Both the position numbers and the translations under genes were made by a program. 64,000 bases of DNA from Bdellovibrio bacteriovorus. Lineage in GTDB: Bacteria; Bdellovibrionota; Bdellovibrionia; Bdellovibrionales; Bdellovibrionaceae. Shown one piece after another: positions 6,873-15,709 of this stretch (within the stretch, counting starts at the first letter, position 1; the number at the start of each line of letters is the position of its first letter). The notes beneath the pieces are model-generated. The model did not search any database and was not told where the DNA came from. It saw only the letters and a program-made list of their open reading frames with translations. Where the stretch lies: assembly GCF_002208115.1 (NCBI RefSeq), contig NZ_CP020946.1:1922001-1986000 (forward strand). The letters run 5' to 3'.

Positions 6873-7619
6873 TTGAAAAAAGCCGTCCTTATCACTGGCG
6901 CCAGCAGTGGCATCGGTGCCGCCACCGCAATCGAATTTTCCAAAAACGGATACTTTGTCTATCTTATGGGTCGCAACAAAGAGCGCCTGCAGGACGTGGC
7001 TTTGAAATGCCGAAGTGGCGCCTCCATTGTTTCCTGTGACCTGTCTGATGAAGCAGCTTTGAACAAGCGCCTGGACGAGGTTATGGGGGCTAAAATCCAC
7101 CGCGTGGAATGCGTGGTGAACAATGCCGGCATCTATGAAAGCAACACCACTGAATCCGGAACGGATGAACTGTGGAGCCGTCAGTTTGAAGTTAACATGC
7201 TGGGACCATTGCGCATTGTTCGCGCTTTCTTCCCGTACTTCAAAGAACAAGGTGGCGGCAGCATCGTGAATATCTCCTCGACACTGGGGCTGCGCCCCCA
7301 AGGCCCGACGTCTGCTTATTCGGCGGTGAAGGCCGCTTTGGTGAACTGGACAGAAAGCCTGGCCCTGGAAGGTGGACCGCTGAATATCCGCGCCAACTGC
7401 GTGTGCCCCGGCCTGGTCGACACCCCGATTCATCAGTTCCATGCTTTACCGGAAGATCAGAAAAAAGCGACCCTCGAAAAAATGGGCGGATTGCAGCCGC
7501 TGGGCCGCATTGGCAAACCGGAAGACATTGCCCGTGCGGTTTACTTCCTGGGCTCGGATCTTTCCTCCTGGACCACCGGAGCGGTGCTGTCCGTGGACGG
7601 CGGGATTAATCTGACATGA
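6873..7619 (+). CDS. Short-chain dehydrogenase/reductase, possibly sepiapterin-reductase-like
   Basis: A 248-residue classical SDR. The NAD(P)-binding motif TGASSGIG is at 8-15, NNAG at 83-86, the catalytic Ser at 135/136, and Tyr149-x3-Lys153 (YSAVK). The start is TTG at 6873, the only initiation codon that preserves the N-terminal beta strand. A hairpin (6833-6853) lies just upstream. Its stop overlaps the ATG of the next gene, a pterin synthase (ATGA). This tight coupling raises the possibility that it is a pterin-side-chain (sepiapterin-type) reductase; that is inference from context, since SDR substrate cannot be read from motifs. Confidence 0.9.
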   Translation: MKKAVLITGASSGIGAATAIEFSKNGYFVYLMGRNKERLQDVALKCRSGASIVSCDLSDEAALNKRLDEVMGAKIHRVECVVNNAGIYESNTTESGTDELWSRQFEVNMLGPLRIVRAFFPYFKEQGGGSIVNISSTLGLRPQGPTSAYSAVKAALVNWTESLALEGGPLNIRANCVCPGLVDTPIHQFHALPEDQKKATLEKMGGLQPLGRIGKPEDIARAVYFLGSDLSSWTTGAVLSVDGGINLT

Positions 7620-8005
7620 TTATCACCCTGAAAAGCCCTTTCAGCGCCGCGCACTTTTATGCTCAACCCGCATGGGACGAGCAAAAGAACCGCGAAACCT
7701 TTGCCCGCTGCTACACGCAGTACGGACATGGGCACAACTATGTGCTGGAAGCAGGCTTTCATTGTCAGAACAGCAACTGGCAACAACAGCAGCAGCATTA
7801 TCAGTCTGTTCTAAACAAACTGACCTCTGTTCTGGATCACGAGCATTTAAATTTTGTGATTCCGGAATTTAAAACAAACATCCCGACGACAGAAAACATC
7901 TGTCTGTATTTTCTGGATAAACTAAAAAGTCAGGTGAAGTCCGAAGAGATTTCTTATCTGCGCCTTTACGAGATGGACAACATCTGGACGGAGATCCGCC
8001 TATGA
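7616..8005 (+). CDS. 6-pyruvoyl-tetrahydropterin synthase / QueD family, PTPS-II-type motif
   Basis: A 129-residue T-fold enzyme acting on 7,8-dihydroneopterin triphosphate. Zinc ligands are His13, His38 and His40. The catalytic Cys32 precedes HGH by five residues (CYTQYGHGH); this spacing is the pattern of true pyruvoyl-tetrahydropterin synthases, whereas QueD proteins usually have three. Asp74-His75 and Glu93 (PTTEN) complete the site. It overlaps the SDR upstream by 4 bases and the pseudouridine synthase downstream by 4 bases (ATGA). The product could be a biopterin precursor or, if the spacing misleads, the queuosine precursor. No GTP cyclohydrolase or que genes are in the window. Confidence 0.85.
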   Translation: MIITLKSPFSAAHFYAQPAWDEQKNRETFARCYTQYGHGHNYVLEAGFHCQNSNWQQQQQHYQSVLNKLTSVLDHEHLNFVIPEFKTNIPTTENICLYFLDKLKSQVKSEEISYLRLYEMDNIWTEIRL

Positions 8006-8739
8006 GCGAAGACAATAAAGTACGCCTTTCCAAACTGATGGCTGAAAAAGGCATCTGTTCCCGCCGCGAGGCGGATGACTATATTTCCCGGGGACTGGTC
8101 ATGGTCAATGGTGAGGTTGTCAGCCAATTGGGAACCAAAGTCAGTCCGGATGTTAAAATCACCCTGGAAGCTCAGGCGCTGAAACAGCAAAAACGTCTGG
8201 CGACGATCTTGCTGAATAAACCCGTGGGTTATGTTTCCGCCCAGCCGGAACCACCGTATCAGCCCGCAATCAAACTGATCACCCCGCAGAATCAGTTCGG
8301 GACTTCCAAAACCCGCCTAAAAGAAGAACACTTTAAAGGCCTGGCCGTCGCCGGTCGCCTGGATATTGACTCACAAGGGCTGCTGCTGTTCACCCAGGAC
8401 GGACGCATCGCCAAAAAGATCATCGGCGAAGAATCCAAGGTCGAAAAAGAATACATCGTGCGGGTGCAGGGTCAACTGCCGCCGGATAAACTGAAGCTTT
8501 TGAATTTCGGTCTGTCCTTGGATGGGAAAAAGCTAAAACCTGCGAAAGTGGAATGGCTGAATGAAGATCAGCTGCGCTTTGTTTTGCAGGAAGGAAAAAA
8601 GCGTCAGATCCGCCGCATGTGCGAGCTGGTCGGTTTGAAAGTCACAGGTCTAAAGCGTGTGCGCATCGGAAAAATCCGTCTGGGTCAGTTGCCCGAAGGC
8701 CAATGGCGCTTCCTGGAAGAGGACGAGAGTCTTGATTAA
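8002..8739 (+). CDS. Pseudouridine synthase, RsuA/RluB/RluE/RluF family
   Basis: A 245-residue enzyme that isomerises a uridine in rRNA. An S4 RNA-binding domain occupies residues 8-55 ([20 protein letters not shown]). The catalytic domain has the motif [12 protein letters not shown] with nucleophile Asp121, and a late KKRQIRRMC segment typical of the RsuA/RluB branch. Which rRNA position it modifies cannot be told. It overlaps both neighbours, by 4 bases upstream and 8 bases downstream, within the SDR-PTPS-lpxR operon. Confidence 0.93.
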   Translation: MSEDNKVRLSKLMAEKGICSRREADDYISRGLVMVNGEVVSQLGTKVSPDVKITLEAQALKQQKRLATILLNKPVGYVSAQPEPPYQPAIKLITPQNQFGTSKTRLKEEHFKGLAVAGRLDIDSQGLLLFTQDGRIAKKIIGEESKVEKEYIVRVQGQLPPDKLKLLNFGLSLDGKKLKPAKVEWLNEDQLRFVLQEGKKRQIRRMCELVGLKVTGLKRVRIGKIRLGQLPEGQWRFLEEDESLD

Positions 8740-9757
8740 AACGTTGCTGCTGGCAGCATTTGTTTTTGCAGGACTCAACCCGCTGGCTGGCGCCGCCAGT
8801 CGCGGGGAATCCTACAGCGCAACAATCGAAAACGACACGCGCCGGATGGGCGGACCGAACTCGGATGACGATTACTCCAGCGGTTTTCGCTTTGCTTACA
8901 TCTATGCCGAAGACACCATTCCATCATGGGCGCCGACCTTGACGGACTGGTCCAAATCACTAAAAAAAGAACTGACGGAATCCACCACGAATTTTGGGAT
9001 CTCGCTCAATCAGAAAATCTACACACCGGAAAACACCGACATTAAAGAGCCCATCCTGGATGACCGTCCCTATGCGGCCTGGCTGTATCTGGGGTTCACT
9101 GCAAACTACAAGACAGAGACCCACAGTCACAGCCTGGAACTGGATATAGGAATCGTCGGACCTCCTGCCATGGGGGAACAGGTTCAAAATGGGTTCCACC
9201 ACATTGTCGATGTGCCCGAAGCGCAAGGCTGGGACAATCAACTCGACACCGAGCCCATCGTGCAAGTCTCTTATTTTCAGAAGGTGCGTTTTGTAGATGT
9301 CCTGGATAAAACCACAGGACGCATGTTTGATGTGATTCCCTATGCCGGAGCGTCCCTGGGGAATGCCCTGATTGCCGCACACACCGGCGTGATTGGGCGG
9401 CTGGGAGTGAATATCCCCAACGATTTTGGTCCCACCCGACCCTCTGCATCTGATGGCGACATGATCAAGGACCCGCGCGAAAGCAACGGCGACCTTCCAT
9501 GGCGGGCTTATGTTTACGGAGCCGCTCGCGGAAATCTGGTGGGTCATAATATCTTTATCGACGGAAGCATATTCCACAATGGTCCGCACGTGACCCGCAA
9601 GCCCTTTGTAGCCGAAACCGAGTTTGGCTACGGTGTTCAATACATGAACTTCAGCTTTATCTGGAGATTTGTGACGGTGTCACCGGAATTTGAGGAGCGC
9701 GACAACTTCCACAGCTTCGCCTCCATGACCCTGTCATATTATCACGATTTGGATTAG
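8732..9757 (+). CDS. lpxR: Outer-membrane lipid A deacylase, LpxR family
   Basis: A 341-residue protein with a signal peptide (about residues 1-22) and the LpxR/DUF2219 barrel pattern. It has an N-terminal ENDT motif (catalytic Asn-Asp), then [21 protein letters not shown] and [16 protein letters not shown] with the active-site His. The family removes the 3'-acyloxyacyl chain of lipid A in the outer membrane. TTG 8732 is chosen because GGAAGAGGA lies just upstream and the residue after it begins the signal peptide; the frame is open further upstream inside the previous gene. In a predator it might act on its own or on prey LPS (inference). The last four bases overlap the convergent gene. Confidence 0.87.
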   Translation: MIKTLLLAAFVFAGLNPLAGAASRGESYSATIENDTRRMGGPNSDDDYSSGFRFAYIYAEDTIPSWAPTLTDWSKSLKKELTESTTNFGISLNQKIYTPENTDIKEPILDDRPYAAWLYLGFTANYKTETHSHSLELDIGIVGPPAMGEQVQNGFHHIVDVPEAQGWDNQLDTEPIVQVSYFQKVRFVDVLDKTTGRMFDVIPYAGASLGNALIAAHTGVIGRLGVNIPNDFGPTRPSASDGDMIKDPRESNGDLPWRAYVYGAARGNLVGHNIFIDGSIFHNGPHVTRKPFVAETEFGYGVQYMNFSFIWRFVTVSPEFEERDNFHSFASMTLSYYHDLD

Positions 9758-10545
9758 TTCTTTTTGTCCTTGTTCATGAAATCAAGGCGCAGGTTTTCAA
9801 AGTACTGAATCTCTTCATCCGTAAAGCCGGCTTTGGAACGCAATACGCGATTCACCGGCTCAATACGTTTTGGCAGGCGCAGGCGCAAATCCGCCATGCG
9901 CGTGAAGAAATCCTCGCCTGCCTCCATCTTTTTCTGACGGCAGATTTCGCGGTACCATTCTGATCCAAAATTCACATGCCCGATTTCATCGTGATTGATC
10001 TGTTTTACGATTTTTTGGACAGGACCATTGGACCCCAGTCCTTCCAGTCGGCGGATCAAAGTGTCCCCCGCATCCAGACCGCTGCCTTCAAGGTACCGGT
10101 GCACAATCAGAATACGGTCCAACAATGAGTCTTCAGCACTCACGGCACGCCAAAGCGCGGAATGCACCGGCCAGTCCCCCCATTTGAATCCCAGGGACTC
10201 GATACCCTCCAGACACATGCGCAGATGCTCGGATTCGTTCAAAGTGATGGCCACCAGTTCTTCTTTGAAGCCCTGCGGAGCATCCGGGAACTCCGTCAGG
10301 GTTCTTACCCCCAGCTCCATGGCCTGAAGCTCAATATTGGCCAGATCGTGCAGCATGCGCGCCTGCCCTTCGGCTGAAGAAAAGCCCTTTTTAGGGGGGT
10401 GAAGCTTCGGGTGCAGCAAAAGGACGTCCCGTGCCGGATCTTCAGGCATCTGTGTCCAGGGCTGAGTGAGTTTAAAGGCCTCCTCACAGGACTTTTCAAT
10501 ATTGTCTATTTTTTCCCACACATCCGGGACCAAAAAACTGAACAT
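9754..10545 (-). CDS. DUF455 ferritin-like protein
   Basis: A 263-residue cytoplasmic protein of the DUF455 group, which has a ferritin-like four-helix fold. Candidate metal ligands are seen in HDLANIELQAMEL (about 86-98), LNESEHLRM and INHDEIGHV. These Glu/His pairs resemble the di-iron sites of MiaE-like hydroxylases; the actual reaction is unknown. It is divergent from yebC across 82 bases and converges with lpxR, overlapping its end by four bases. Confidence 0.85.
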   Translation of the reverse strand: MFSFLVPDVWEKIDNIEKSCEEAFKLTQPWTQMPEDPARDVLLLHPKLHPPKKGFSSAEGQARMLHDLANIELQAMELGVRTLTEFPDAPQGFKEELVAITLNESEHLRMCLEGIESLGFKWGDWPVHSALWRAVSAEDSLLDRILIVHRYLEGSGLDAGDTLIRRLEGLGSNGPVQKIVKQINHDEIGHVNFGSEWYREICRQKKMEAGEDFFTRMADLRLRLPKRIEPVNRVLRSKAGFTDEEIQYFENLRLDFMNKDKKN

Positions 10546-10627
10546 AGCCCCTTTTACATCCCGCTCCCTTTGTTGCCAAATATTTCCTGATTTGGTGCAA
10601 TATGTCCCAAGCCTAAGAAGGAGATAT

Positions 10628-11326
10628 ATGGGTAAATCATGGAAAAACGCCGGAAAAGTTGAGAAGGCTCAACAAAAAGGCCAAATATTCACCAAACTTG
10701 CGCGCGAGATTGCCGTTGCTGCGAAAGCTGGTGGCCCTGATCCCAATGCCAATGCTCGTCTTCGTATGGCGATCGATGCTGCCAAGAAAGTTTCCTGTCC
10801 GAATGACACTATCGAACGCGCGATCAAAAAAGGCGCGGGCCTTTTGGATGACGGCAAGGTGATCGAAGAGCTGACTTATGAAGGCTACGGTCCTCATGGC
10901 GTGGGTGTGATCGTGGAATGCCAAACCGACAACAAGCACAGAACCGCACCAGACATGCGTCACGCCTTTAAATCCCATGAAGGAAACATGGGTGAGACTG
11001 GTTCCGTAGCGTGGATGTTTGATCGCGTGGGTCTGATTGAAGGCACCAAAGACGGTTCTTTTGATCCGGACGAAGAAGCCATTGAAGCTGGCGCCAATGA
11101 AGTTTTCGCAGACGAAGGCACTTATGAGTTCTTCACCGCTGCAGACGATTTGGATGCCGTTCGTGAGGCACTAACCTCCCGCGGCTGGAAAATCACCAAA
11201 GGGGAATTGTCTTACAAAGCCAAGAACATCACCGAACTTTCCGACGAGCAAAGAAAAGACGTCGAAGAGTTCCTGAACTATCTTGACGATATGGATGACA
11301 CTCACCGCGTTCACGCGACGATCTAA
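10628..11326 (+). CDS. yebC: YebC/PmpR/TACO1 family protein
   Basis: A 232-residue member of the universal YebC family, described both as a transcriptional regulator and as a factor that helps ribosomes through difficult stretches. Landmarks are GKSWKNAGKVEKAQQKGQIF (slightly variant start), IFTKLAREI, 'NARLRMAIDAAKK' and 'YEGYGPHGVGVIVECQTDN'. ATG 10628 has an ideal AAGGAG ribosome-binding site six bases upstream; the frame is open further upstream but without support. It is followed by a terminator at 11334. Confidence 0.95.
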   Translation: MGKSWKNAGKVEKAQQKGQIFTKLAREIAVAAKAGGPDPNANARLRMAIDAAKKVSCPNDTIERAIKKGAGLLDDGKVIEELTYEGYGPHGVGVIVECQTDNKHRTAPDMRHAFKSHEGNMGETGSVAWMFDRVGLIEGTKDGSFDPDEEAIEAGANEVFADEGTYEFFTAADDLDAVREALTSRGWKITKGELSYKAKNITELSDEQRKDVEEFLNYLDDMDDTHRVHATI

Positions 11327-11333
11327 AAGTTCC

Positions 11334-11365
11334 AAAGGGAGGTCTCAAACCTCCCTTTTTTTTTT
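11334..11365 (+). terminator. Rho-independent terminator after yebC
   Basis: Stem AAAGGGAGG/CCTCCCTTT with a 7-base loop, then ten T. Confidence 0.92.
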
Positions 11366-11490
11366 GCCCGACTTAAGGCGATCAAAATTCCTGTCTTTTA
11401 ACAATCACAATCCTCGCAGCCCACCTCTTGCACTTGAGAAATACCAGCCTGCAAACTTGAGTTATAATGAAAGATGCAAAGGAGGTCGTT

Positions 11491-11808
11491 ATGAAATTTG
11501 CCCTGTGGTTAACGGCTCTTCTGATGATCGTTCCTCAATTTGTCAAAGGGGCTCCTGAACGCATGACTTCTGATCAAAACGCGTCCAGCGCCACAGTGAC
11601 AAATGAGGAACTGAAACGAAAACCAGCCAACACTCAGAAGGAATCCCCTCTTCTGCCCTGTGCAGGGGAAGCACATCGGGACAAACTGGGTGATATGGCC
11701 CGACTTGAAAGCACGACCCGCGACTGCCCTGCTGAAGGAGCTATTAAAGCTCAACCGATCAGACCCGCGGATCCTGCTGAACCAGGCCGTCCTCTGAGAT
11801 ATCAGTAG
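11491..11808 (+). CDS. Small secreted protein of unknown function
   Basis: A 105-residue protein with a clear signal peptide (KFALWLTALLMIVPQFVKGA) and a hydrophilic, probably disordered mature part with two Cys (PLLPCAGEAH and TRDCPAEG) that could form a disulfide. It has a very strong ribosome-binding site, AAAGGAGG, 7 bases before ATG 11491. A TATAAT -10 lies at 11463-11468, preceded by two CTTGAG words (11433 and 11456) like those around the shared palindrome at 6259 and 50751. No family is recognised. A bidirectional terminator follows. Confidence 0.75.
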   Translation: MKFALWLTALLMIVPQFVKGAPERMTSDQNASSATVTNEELKRKPANTQKESPLLPCAGEAHRDKLGDMARLESTTRDCPAEGAIKAQPIRPADPAEPGRPLRYQ

Positions 11809-11824
11809 CGGCCCTGAAAAAACA

Positions 11825-11861
11825 AAAAACCCACAACTCGGAGGAAGCTGTGGGTTTTTCG
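11825..11861. terminator. Bidirectional terminator
   Basis: Stem AAAAACCCACA/TGTGGGTTTTT with flanking A and T runs on both sides, shared by the convergent genes 11491-11808 and 11883-12752. Confidence 0.9.
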
Positions 11862-11882
11862 TTGTTAAATCTTTAAAAAAAA

Positions 11883-12752
11883 TTACTGCTTCAAGGCCTG
11901 AGAGATGAAAGAAATGTTTGTCACATCTTCACCACGGCAGCCTTCGTCCGTGCAACGATTGCTGACTGTGCACTGATTTACGCGGTCATAGGCGAAGTCC
12001 TGTGCGCCACGAACAAGGATTCCCACGATTTCATTTGTGCGGGCATTAAACACAGCAGAACCGGAGTTCCCACCATAGGTGTCCAGATTAGTGACGAAGT
12101 AGCCGTTCTTTTGAGAACGAACTTTCGCACCATCGGCAATCTTGGTTGGCAGACCGGATGGGTGACCCACCACATAGATATCATCGCCCGGCTGTACCGG
12201 AGTCGACTGGATCGTCAGAACGCGGTGACCACGAACCGGTCTGTCCAGGCGAACCAGGGCATAATCCTGAGCGGAAGTGTATTCGCGCGCCACGATCTCT
12301 TTGCAAGTGTAGACATCGTCAGCCGCGATTGTTTGCGGAGCTGTTTTCGCATCCAGCATACGGAAGCCGAAAACAAAACTGTAAGTGGCGCAGTCTTTGG
12401 TGCTGATACAGTGACCAGCAGTTGCGATCAGATCCTCACCCACCAGAGAGCCTGAACAGTTCGCGGCTGTCGGCTGATCAAAGAACGGCTCAGATTTACA
12501 CAGATCCAATTCATGACCATAGGTTGTTGTGTTGATTTTGAAGTTGCCTTGAGCATCACGCACCACAGAGCGCGAAGGAATCAACGCCACGGTAGAGTCC
12601 GCGATTTCACGAATGTCAGCGCGCTGGACTTGGTACACGTCCACACGGTTGTCTTCGCCATAAATAACTTTTGGAGTGATATTAACAAAACCGACTGAGA
12701 ACGTTGCTGCAACCGCGACACTGATGGACGCGACCAATGAATTCCTTTTCAC
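11883..12752 (-). CDS. Secreted trypsin-like serine protease (S1B / glutamyl-endopeptidase type)
   Basis: A 289-residue exported protease. A signal sequence spans about residues 1-22. The catalytic triad is His114 (TAGHC), Asp163 (QDYALVRL) and Ser230 in YGGNSGS. The GNSGS form, rather than GDSGG, points to the S1B/V8-like branch. A pro-region of some 30-50 residues is likely between signal and mature domain. Several Cys (e.g. 85, 99, 115, 121, 150) could form disulfides. A secreted protease fits degradation of prey or surface proteins, but the target is unknown. It is monocistronic. Confidence 0.92.
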   Translation of the reverse strand: MKRNSLVASISVAVAATFSVGFVNITPKVIYGEDNRVDVYQVQRADIREIADSTVALIPSRSVVRDAQGNFKINTTTYGHELDLCKSEPFFDQPTAANCSGSLVGEDLIATAGHCISTKDCATYSFVFGFRMLDAKTAPQTIAADDVYTCKEIVAREYTSAQDYALVRLDRPVRGHRVLTIQSTPVQPGDDIYVVGHPSGLPTKIADGAKVRSQKNGYFVTNLDTYGGNSGSAVFNARTNEIVGILVRGAQDFAYDRVNQCTVSNRCTDEGCRGEDVTNISFISQALKQ

Positions 12753-12823
12753 TTTGTCCCCTCTGGACGCTCATCATGAACATCCACCATTACAAGTTTG
12801 TGTAATGTGACAGGGAAAGACAA

Positions 12824-13258
12824 CTATTTTTTTGTTTTTAACAAATAATCGAAGGCCGTTGCATAAAGCTTAATTTGCTTCAGCATCGAGTGAAGACCGT
12901 TGGCGCGACTGGGAGACAAATTTCCTTCAAACCCCAAAGCTTTCAAAAATTCTGGCGGCGTCGCTAAAATCTCTGACGGAGTGGAGCCGGAGTAAACATT
13001 CAAAAGCAAACCCACCAGACCCTTCACGATCAAAGCATCACTGTCACCCTGAAGCAGAACCTGCCCCTGATCATTCAAGGACGCTGACAACCAGACCTGG
13101 GACTGGCAGCCTTTAACCACGTTCTGCTCAGTCTTCAAAGACTCGGGCATTTCCGGCAAAGCCTTCCCCATGTCGATGATCTTCTTGTAGCGGTCTTCCC
13201 ATTGCGCAAGGGCTGAGAAATCCTGGATAACCTTGTTTTGTTTTTCTTGAATAGTCAT
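12824..13258 (-). CDS. sufE: SufE-type sulfur acceptor protein
   Basis: A 144-residue SufE family protein that accepts persulfide sulfur from a SufS-type cysteine desulfurase and passes it to Fe-S cluster assembly. The active Cys is residue 51 in VKGCQSQVWL, the same position as in E. coli SufE. Length and the C-terminal 'SRANGLHSMLKQIK' helix agree with the family. No sufS or sufBCD is nearby; the cysteine desulfurase of this window, at 36.4-37.6 kb, is linked to mnmA. It lies 14 bases after the Cys-rich gene and belongs to a three-gene minus-strand operon. Confidence 0.92.
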   Translation of the reverse strand: MTIQEKQNKVIQDFSALAQWEDRYKKIIDMGKALPEMPESLKTEQNVVKGCQSQVWLSASLNDQGQVLLQGDSDALIVKGLVGLLLNVYSGSTPSEILATPPEFLKALGFEGNLSPSRANGLHSMLKQIKLYATAFDYLLKTKK

Positions 13259-13272
13259 ATATCTAACCCTGC

Positions 13273-14085
13273 TTATTCACTTTTCAGTTTGGGAAGTATG
13301 GTGAATAGCTCTTCTTCCAGAGACTGTCCCTGCTCACCGATCAATTCATGGAAGGCACTTTTATCCAAATTAGCCACAATCTCAAAGCTCTTTTTATAAA
13401 AGCCCTCTTGATCATCATAATACCCGTTCCACAGCTCGCGAGAGAGCTTTTCCGGGATCACCCAGGACTTTTTTTCGGCCGCTGTGCCGTCAAATCGATT
13501 GTGATAGTCCAACAAAGTCATCACCTGGCGCGGGGAAAAATCCAGCATCGCCAGGGCCTCTTCCAACAGGGCCAGTTCCACATACCAGAGATAATTACTG
13601 AACTTTTCCCAGAATTTCAGACCCGTCTTCCCGTAAGAGCTTTTGCAGAAGAACGTCGTGCAGACAACCCCACGGTTGCGCCACACATTGCAGTTCTGGC
13701 TTTCCTTGTTGTAATACGGGCACAACCAGTCTTCCCGCTGACCGAAGTCACCTTCTTCACGGTTGTTGAACTGGACCTGGTATTTTACCGGCGCCACCAA
13801 ACCAATCGGAAGTGCGTATTCACGGCGCTCAATCTTGTCGCGGAAGATGCGGTGAGCTTCGGTGGCGCTGCTGTCCAGGAAGGTCGCCCCGACCATATAG
13901 TTCGCCAAAAAAGGATGGAAGGTGCAGCACTTCAGATCCGCGCGATAATGAATCTTGGCCTTGTTCTGCGGGCGCGACATGGCGCAGGCATCACAGGTGG
14001 CCTTTTTTTCTTCCGGCGCGAAATTCAGAATCTCGCGCGGCAGTATGTTTTCATAAATGCGGGGAAGCTGGTACTTTAAAAGCAT
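13273..14085 (-). CDS. YkgJ-like CxxC/CC cysteine-cluster protein
   Basis: A 270-residue cytoplasmic protein with eight Cys in the first 150 residues: C31-x2-C34, C53-C54, C122, C132, C142 and C147. The block CPYYNKESQNCNVW...RGVVC follows the pattern of the YkgJ family of putative zinc- or iron-chelating proteins (C-P...C-x-[VI]-[YW]-x2-R-x3-C). The remaining 120 residues are helical with no motif. It lies between an App1-like phosphatase gene (8 bases upstream) and sufE (14 bases downstream). Association with SufE suggests an Fe-S or metal-bound protein, which is inference. Confidence 0.7.
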   Translation of the reverse strand: MLLKYQLPRIYENILPREILNFAPEEKKATCDACAMSRPQNKAKIHYRADLKCCTFHPFLANYMVGATFLDSSATEAHRIFRDKIERREYALPIGLVAPVKYQVQFNNREEGDFGQREDWLCPYYNKESQNCNVWRNRGVVCTTFFCKSSYGKTGLKFWEKFSNYLWYVELALLEEALAMLDFSPRQVMTLLDYHNRFDGTAAEKKSWVIPEKLSRELWNGYYDDQEGFYKKSFEIVANLDKSAFHELIGEQGQSLEEELFTILPKLKSE

Positions 14086-14093
14086 GGATCCTC

Positions 14094-14900
14094 TTACGGG
14101 CGAAGCTTGCAGCGGCTGACAATACGGTCTTTAACGCTTTTCACGCCATCAAAACGGGTGATCGCATCATCCCACTTCCACACCATATCACGGCAGTTCA
14201 CAAAATACGGGAACGCGACTTCGCCTTCGGCGGTGTAGTTGGGCTGTTCAAGAATTTTAGGCAAAACGGCCTTGATCAGAGTCTGAACCGAGGACGCCTT
14301 CAGCACGCCGGCTTTTTCCAGATCCAGGGCCACTTCGACGGGAGTCACAAAACCAGTCTGCCCCTCCTGCATCATCTGCGGGGTCATCAGCAAAATACTG
14401 GCCTTCGGGTACACGATACGAATGAACTGATGAAACTCCACATTGCGGGCCGCGAATTCCTCTGAGATCTGTTTGTAGATTTCGGGATCCTGCTCGCCAT
14501 TGTCGCCGACAAAGATGACTTTATCCGGGCGGACTTTTGCCATGACCTCTCTGAGGGTGTAGAGCTTGTGCACGTCAGAATCATAATTGGTGCGATTGAT
14601 ATACTCCCCGTCCGGATAGTTTCCATTGGCCAGGAATTTACGGTGAGTGCGCCCCATAAACCAATCCGGGGCACGGGACAGATACACAATTTCAAGATCG
14701 GGCTGATCCTGGGCGATCAGATGATACAGCTCACTCATACCGGCAAAACGGCTTTGGGAGTCAAACGCGTATCTGGCGGCTTCCGACAGATCCTTTACGT
14801 GGGCCAGTTTGATCGTGTCATCGACATCACTGACCAAAAGAGTGCGCGCCTGGGCTGACAGCCCCACAAACAGCACAATAAAAGCAATCCATGTTTTCAT
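14094..14900 (-). CDS. Secreted App1-like (DUF2183) phosphatase domain protein
   Basis: A 268-residue protein with a signal peptide (residues 1-18, ending SAQA). A HAD-type phosphatase domain matches the DUF2183/App1 family: DVDDT at 25-29 with Asp25 and Asp27 as catalytic pair, 'YLSRAP' as second motif and 'VIFVGDNGEQDPEIY' as the acidic third motif. Yeast App1 is a phosphatidate phosphatase. A periplasmic form here might act on phospholipids, but the substrate is not proven. It is first gene of the operon with the YkgJ-like gene and sufE. Confidence 0.82.
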   Translation of the reverse strand: MKTWIAFIVLFVGLSAQARTLLVSDVDDTIKLAHVKDLSEAARYAFDSQSRFAGMSELYHLIAQDQPDLEIVYLSRAPDWFMGRTHRKFLANGNYPDGEYINRTNYDSDVHKLYTLREVMAKVRPDKVIFVGDNGEQDPEIYKQISEEFAARNVEFHQFIRIVYPKASILLMTPQMMQEGQTGFVTPVEVALDLEKAGVLKASSVQTLIKAVLPKILEQPNYTAEGEVAFPYFVNCRDMVWKWDDAITRFDGVKSVKDRIVSRCKLRP

Positions 14901-14936
14901 TGGTTAAACCTCCGATTAGCGAAGGTTCTATAACAG

Positions 14937-14965
14937 AAAAGGCCCTCACTCAAAGGGCCTTTTTC
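14937..14965. terminator. Terminator, probably for the gene ending at 14999
   Basis: Stem AAAAGGCCCT/AGGGCCTTTT with T tracts on both strands. It lies between the start of the App1-like gene (14900) and the end of the upstream minus-strand gene (14999). Confidence 0.88.
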
Positions 14966-14998
14966 GGGGACAAAGTAATTACAGGAAATGGTGCGAAA

Positions 14999-15469
14999 CT
15001 AAACGCCGTTGGCGTTAAATTTCATCACAAATCGCTCTGGTGTGGCCTCAATCAGGAACAGGCCGTCGCCGTCACGGAAGGAGAAGCGATTGTCCTGGGT
15101 GTGGAACTGCTCAAACAGGGCGCGAGCCTCAGCCCCGCGGGCCTCGAAATGCGCCATTCCCGGACCAATGCGCGCCAAAGGTGACTGATGGATGTAAATG
15201 GCACAATGATAGTTGTTTTCACCTTTGCGGGCACAGATGAAATTAAGCACTTTCTGAGGAGCTTCCAGCACCTTTCCGCGTCCCACCATGGAGTCCTGCT
15301 CTGGCCTGTTCATGGCCTCAAAAAGCACATGCGGAGAGCTGTCATTGGAGCCATCATACATGACCGAGGCGATATTCACGATCAACTGCATTCCCAGAAA
15401 CTGACCACGGGTTCCGGCTTGAGAAGTCGTCGCCGTCAGAAGCAAAAGCGCAAAAAGAAAAACTCTCAT
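14999..15469 (-). CDS. Secreted protein of unknown function
   Basis: A 156-residue protein with a signal peptide (MRVFLFALLLLTATTSQA). The mature part has mixed alpha/beta character with two Cys (FICARKG and YHCAIYIHQ) that may pair. ATG 15469 is chosen because AAGGACG lies 7 bases upstream and the signal peptide begins there; an earlier ATG at 15496 would add nine residues with no ribosome-binding site. No family recognised. It is monocistronic, with a terminator at 14937. Confidence 0.72.
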   Translation of the reverse strand: MRVFLFALLLLTATTSQAGTRGQFLGMQLIVNIASVMYDGSNDSSPHVLFEAMNRPEQDSMVGRGKVLEAPQKVLNFICARKGENNYHCAIYIHQSPLARIGPGMAHFEARGAEARALFEQFHTQDNRFSFRDGDGLFLIEATPERFVMKFNANGV

Positions 15470-15662
15470 AGAAACGTCCTTGTTGGTTTTTATCAAAGCT
15501 TAGCAGTGTCCAAAAGTTTATCAACCGCATTCCCTAACATGTCACCTGTCGACTTCCTACATACCCCTTTGAGACGCCTCACTATGAGATGAAATACATT
15601 AGTTATTTCGATATGTTATAAGGCATTTTTATGGCATGCGGGCCGATTCTCTGGCGCACCCC

Positions 15663-15691
15663 TTGCTCTATGTAAAAGCAAGAACATTAAT
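15663..15691 (+). promoter_or_regulatory. Candidate promoter with CCCCTTGCT -35 region
   Basis: TTGCTC (15663-15668), a 17-base spacer, ATTAAT (15686-15691), 19 bases before ATG 15710. The -35 is part of CCCCTTGCT, a word also found before the genes at 16058 and 41520 at a similar distance. The gap 15497-15709 holds nothing else I can support. Confidence 0.5.
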
Positions 15692-15709
15692 CCTGATCAA
15701 GGGGGACTT

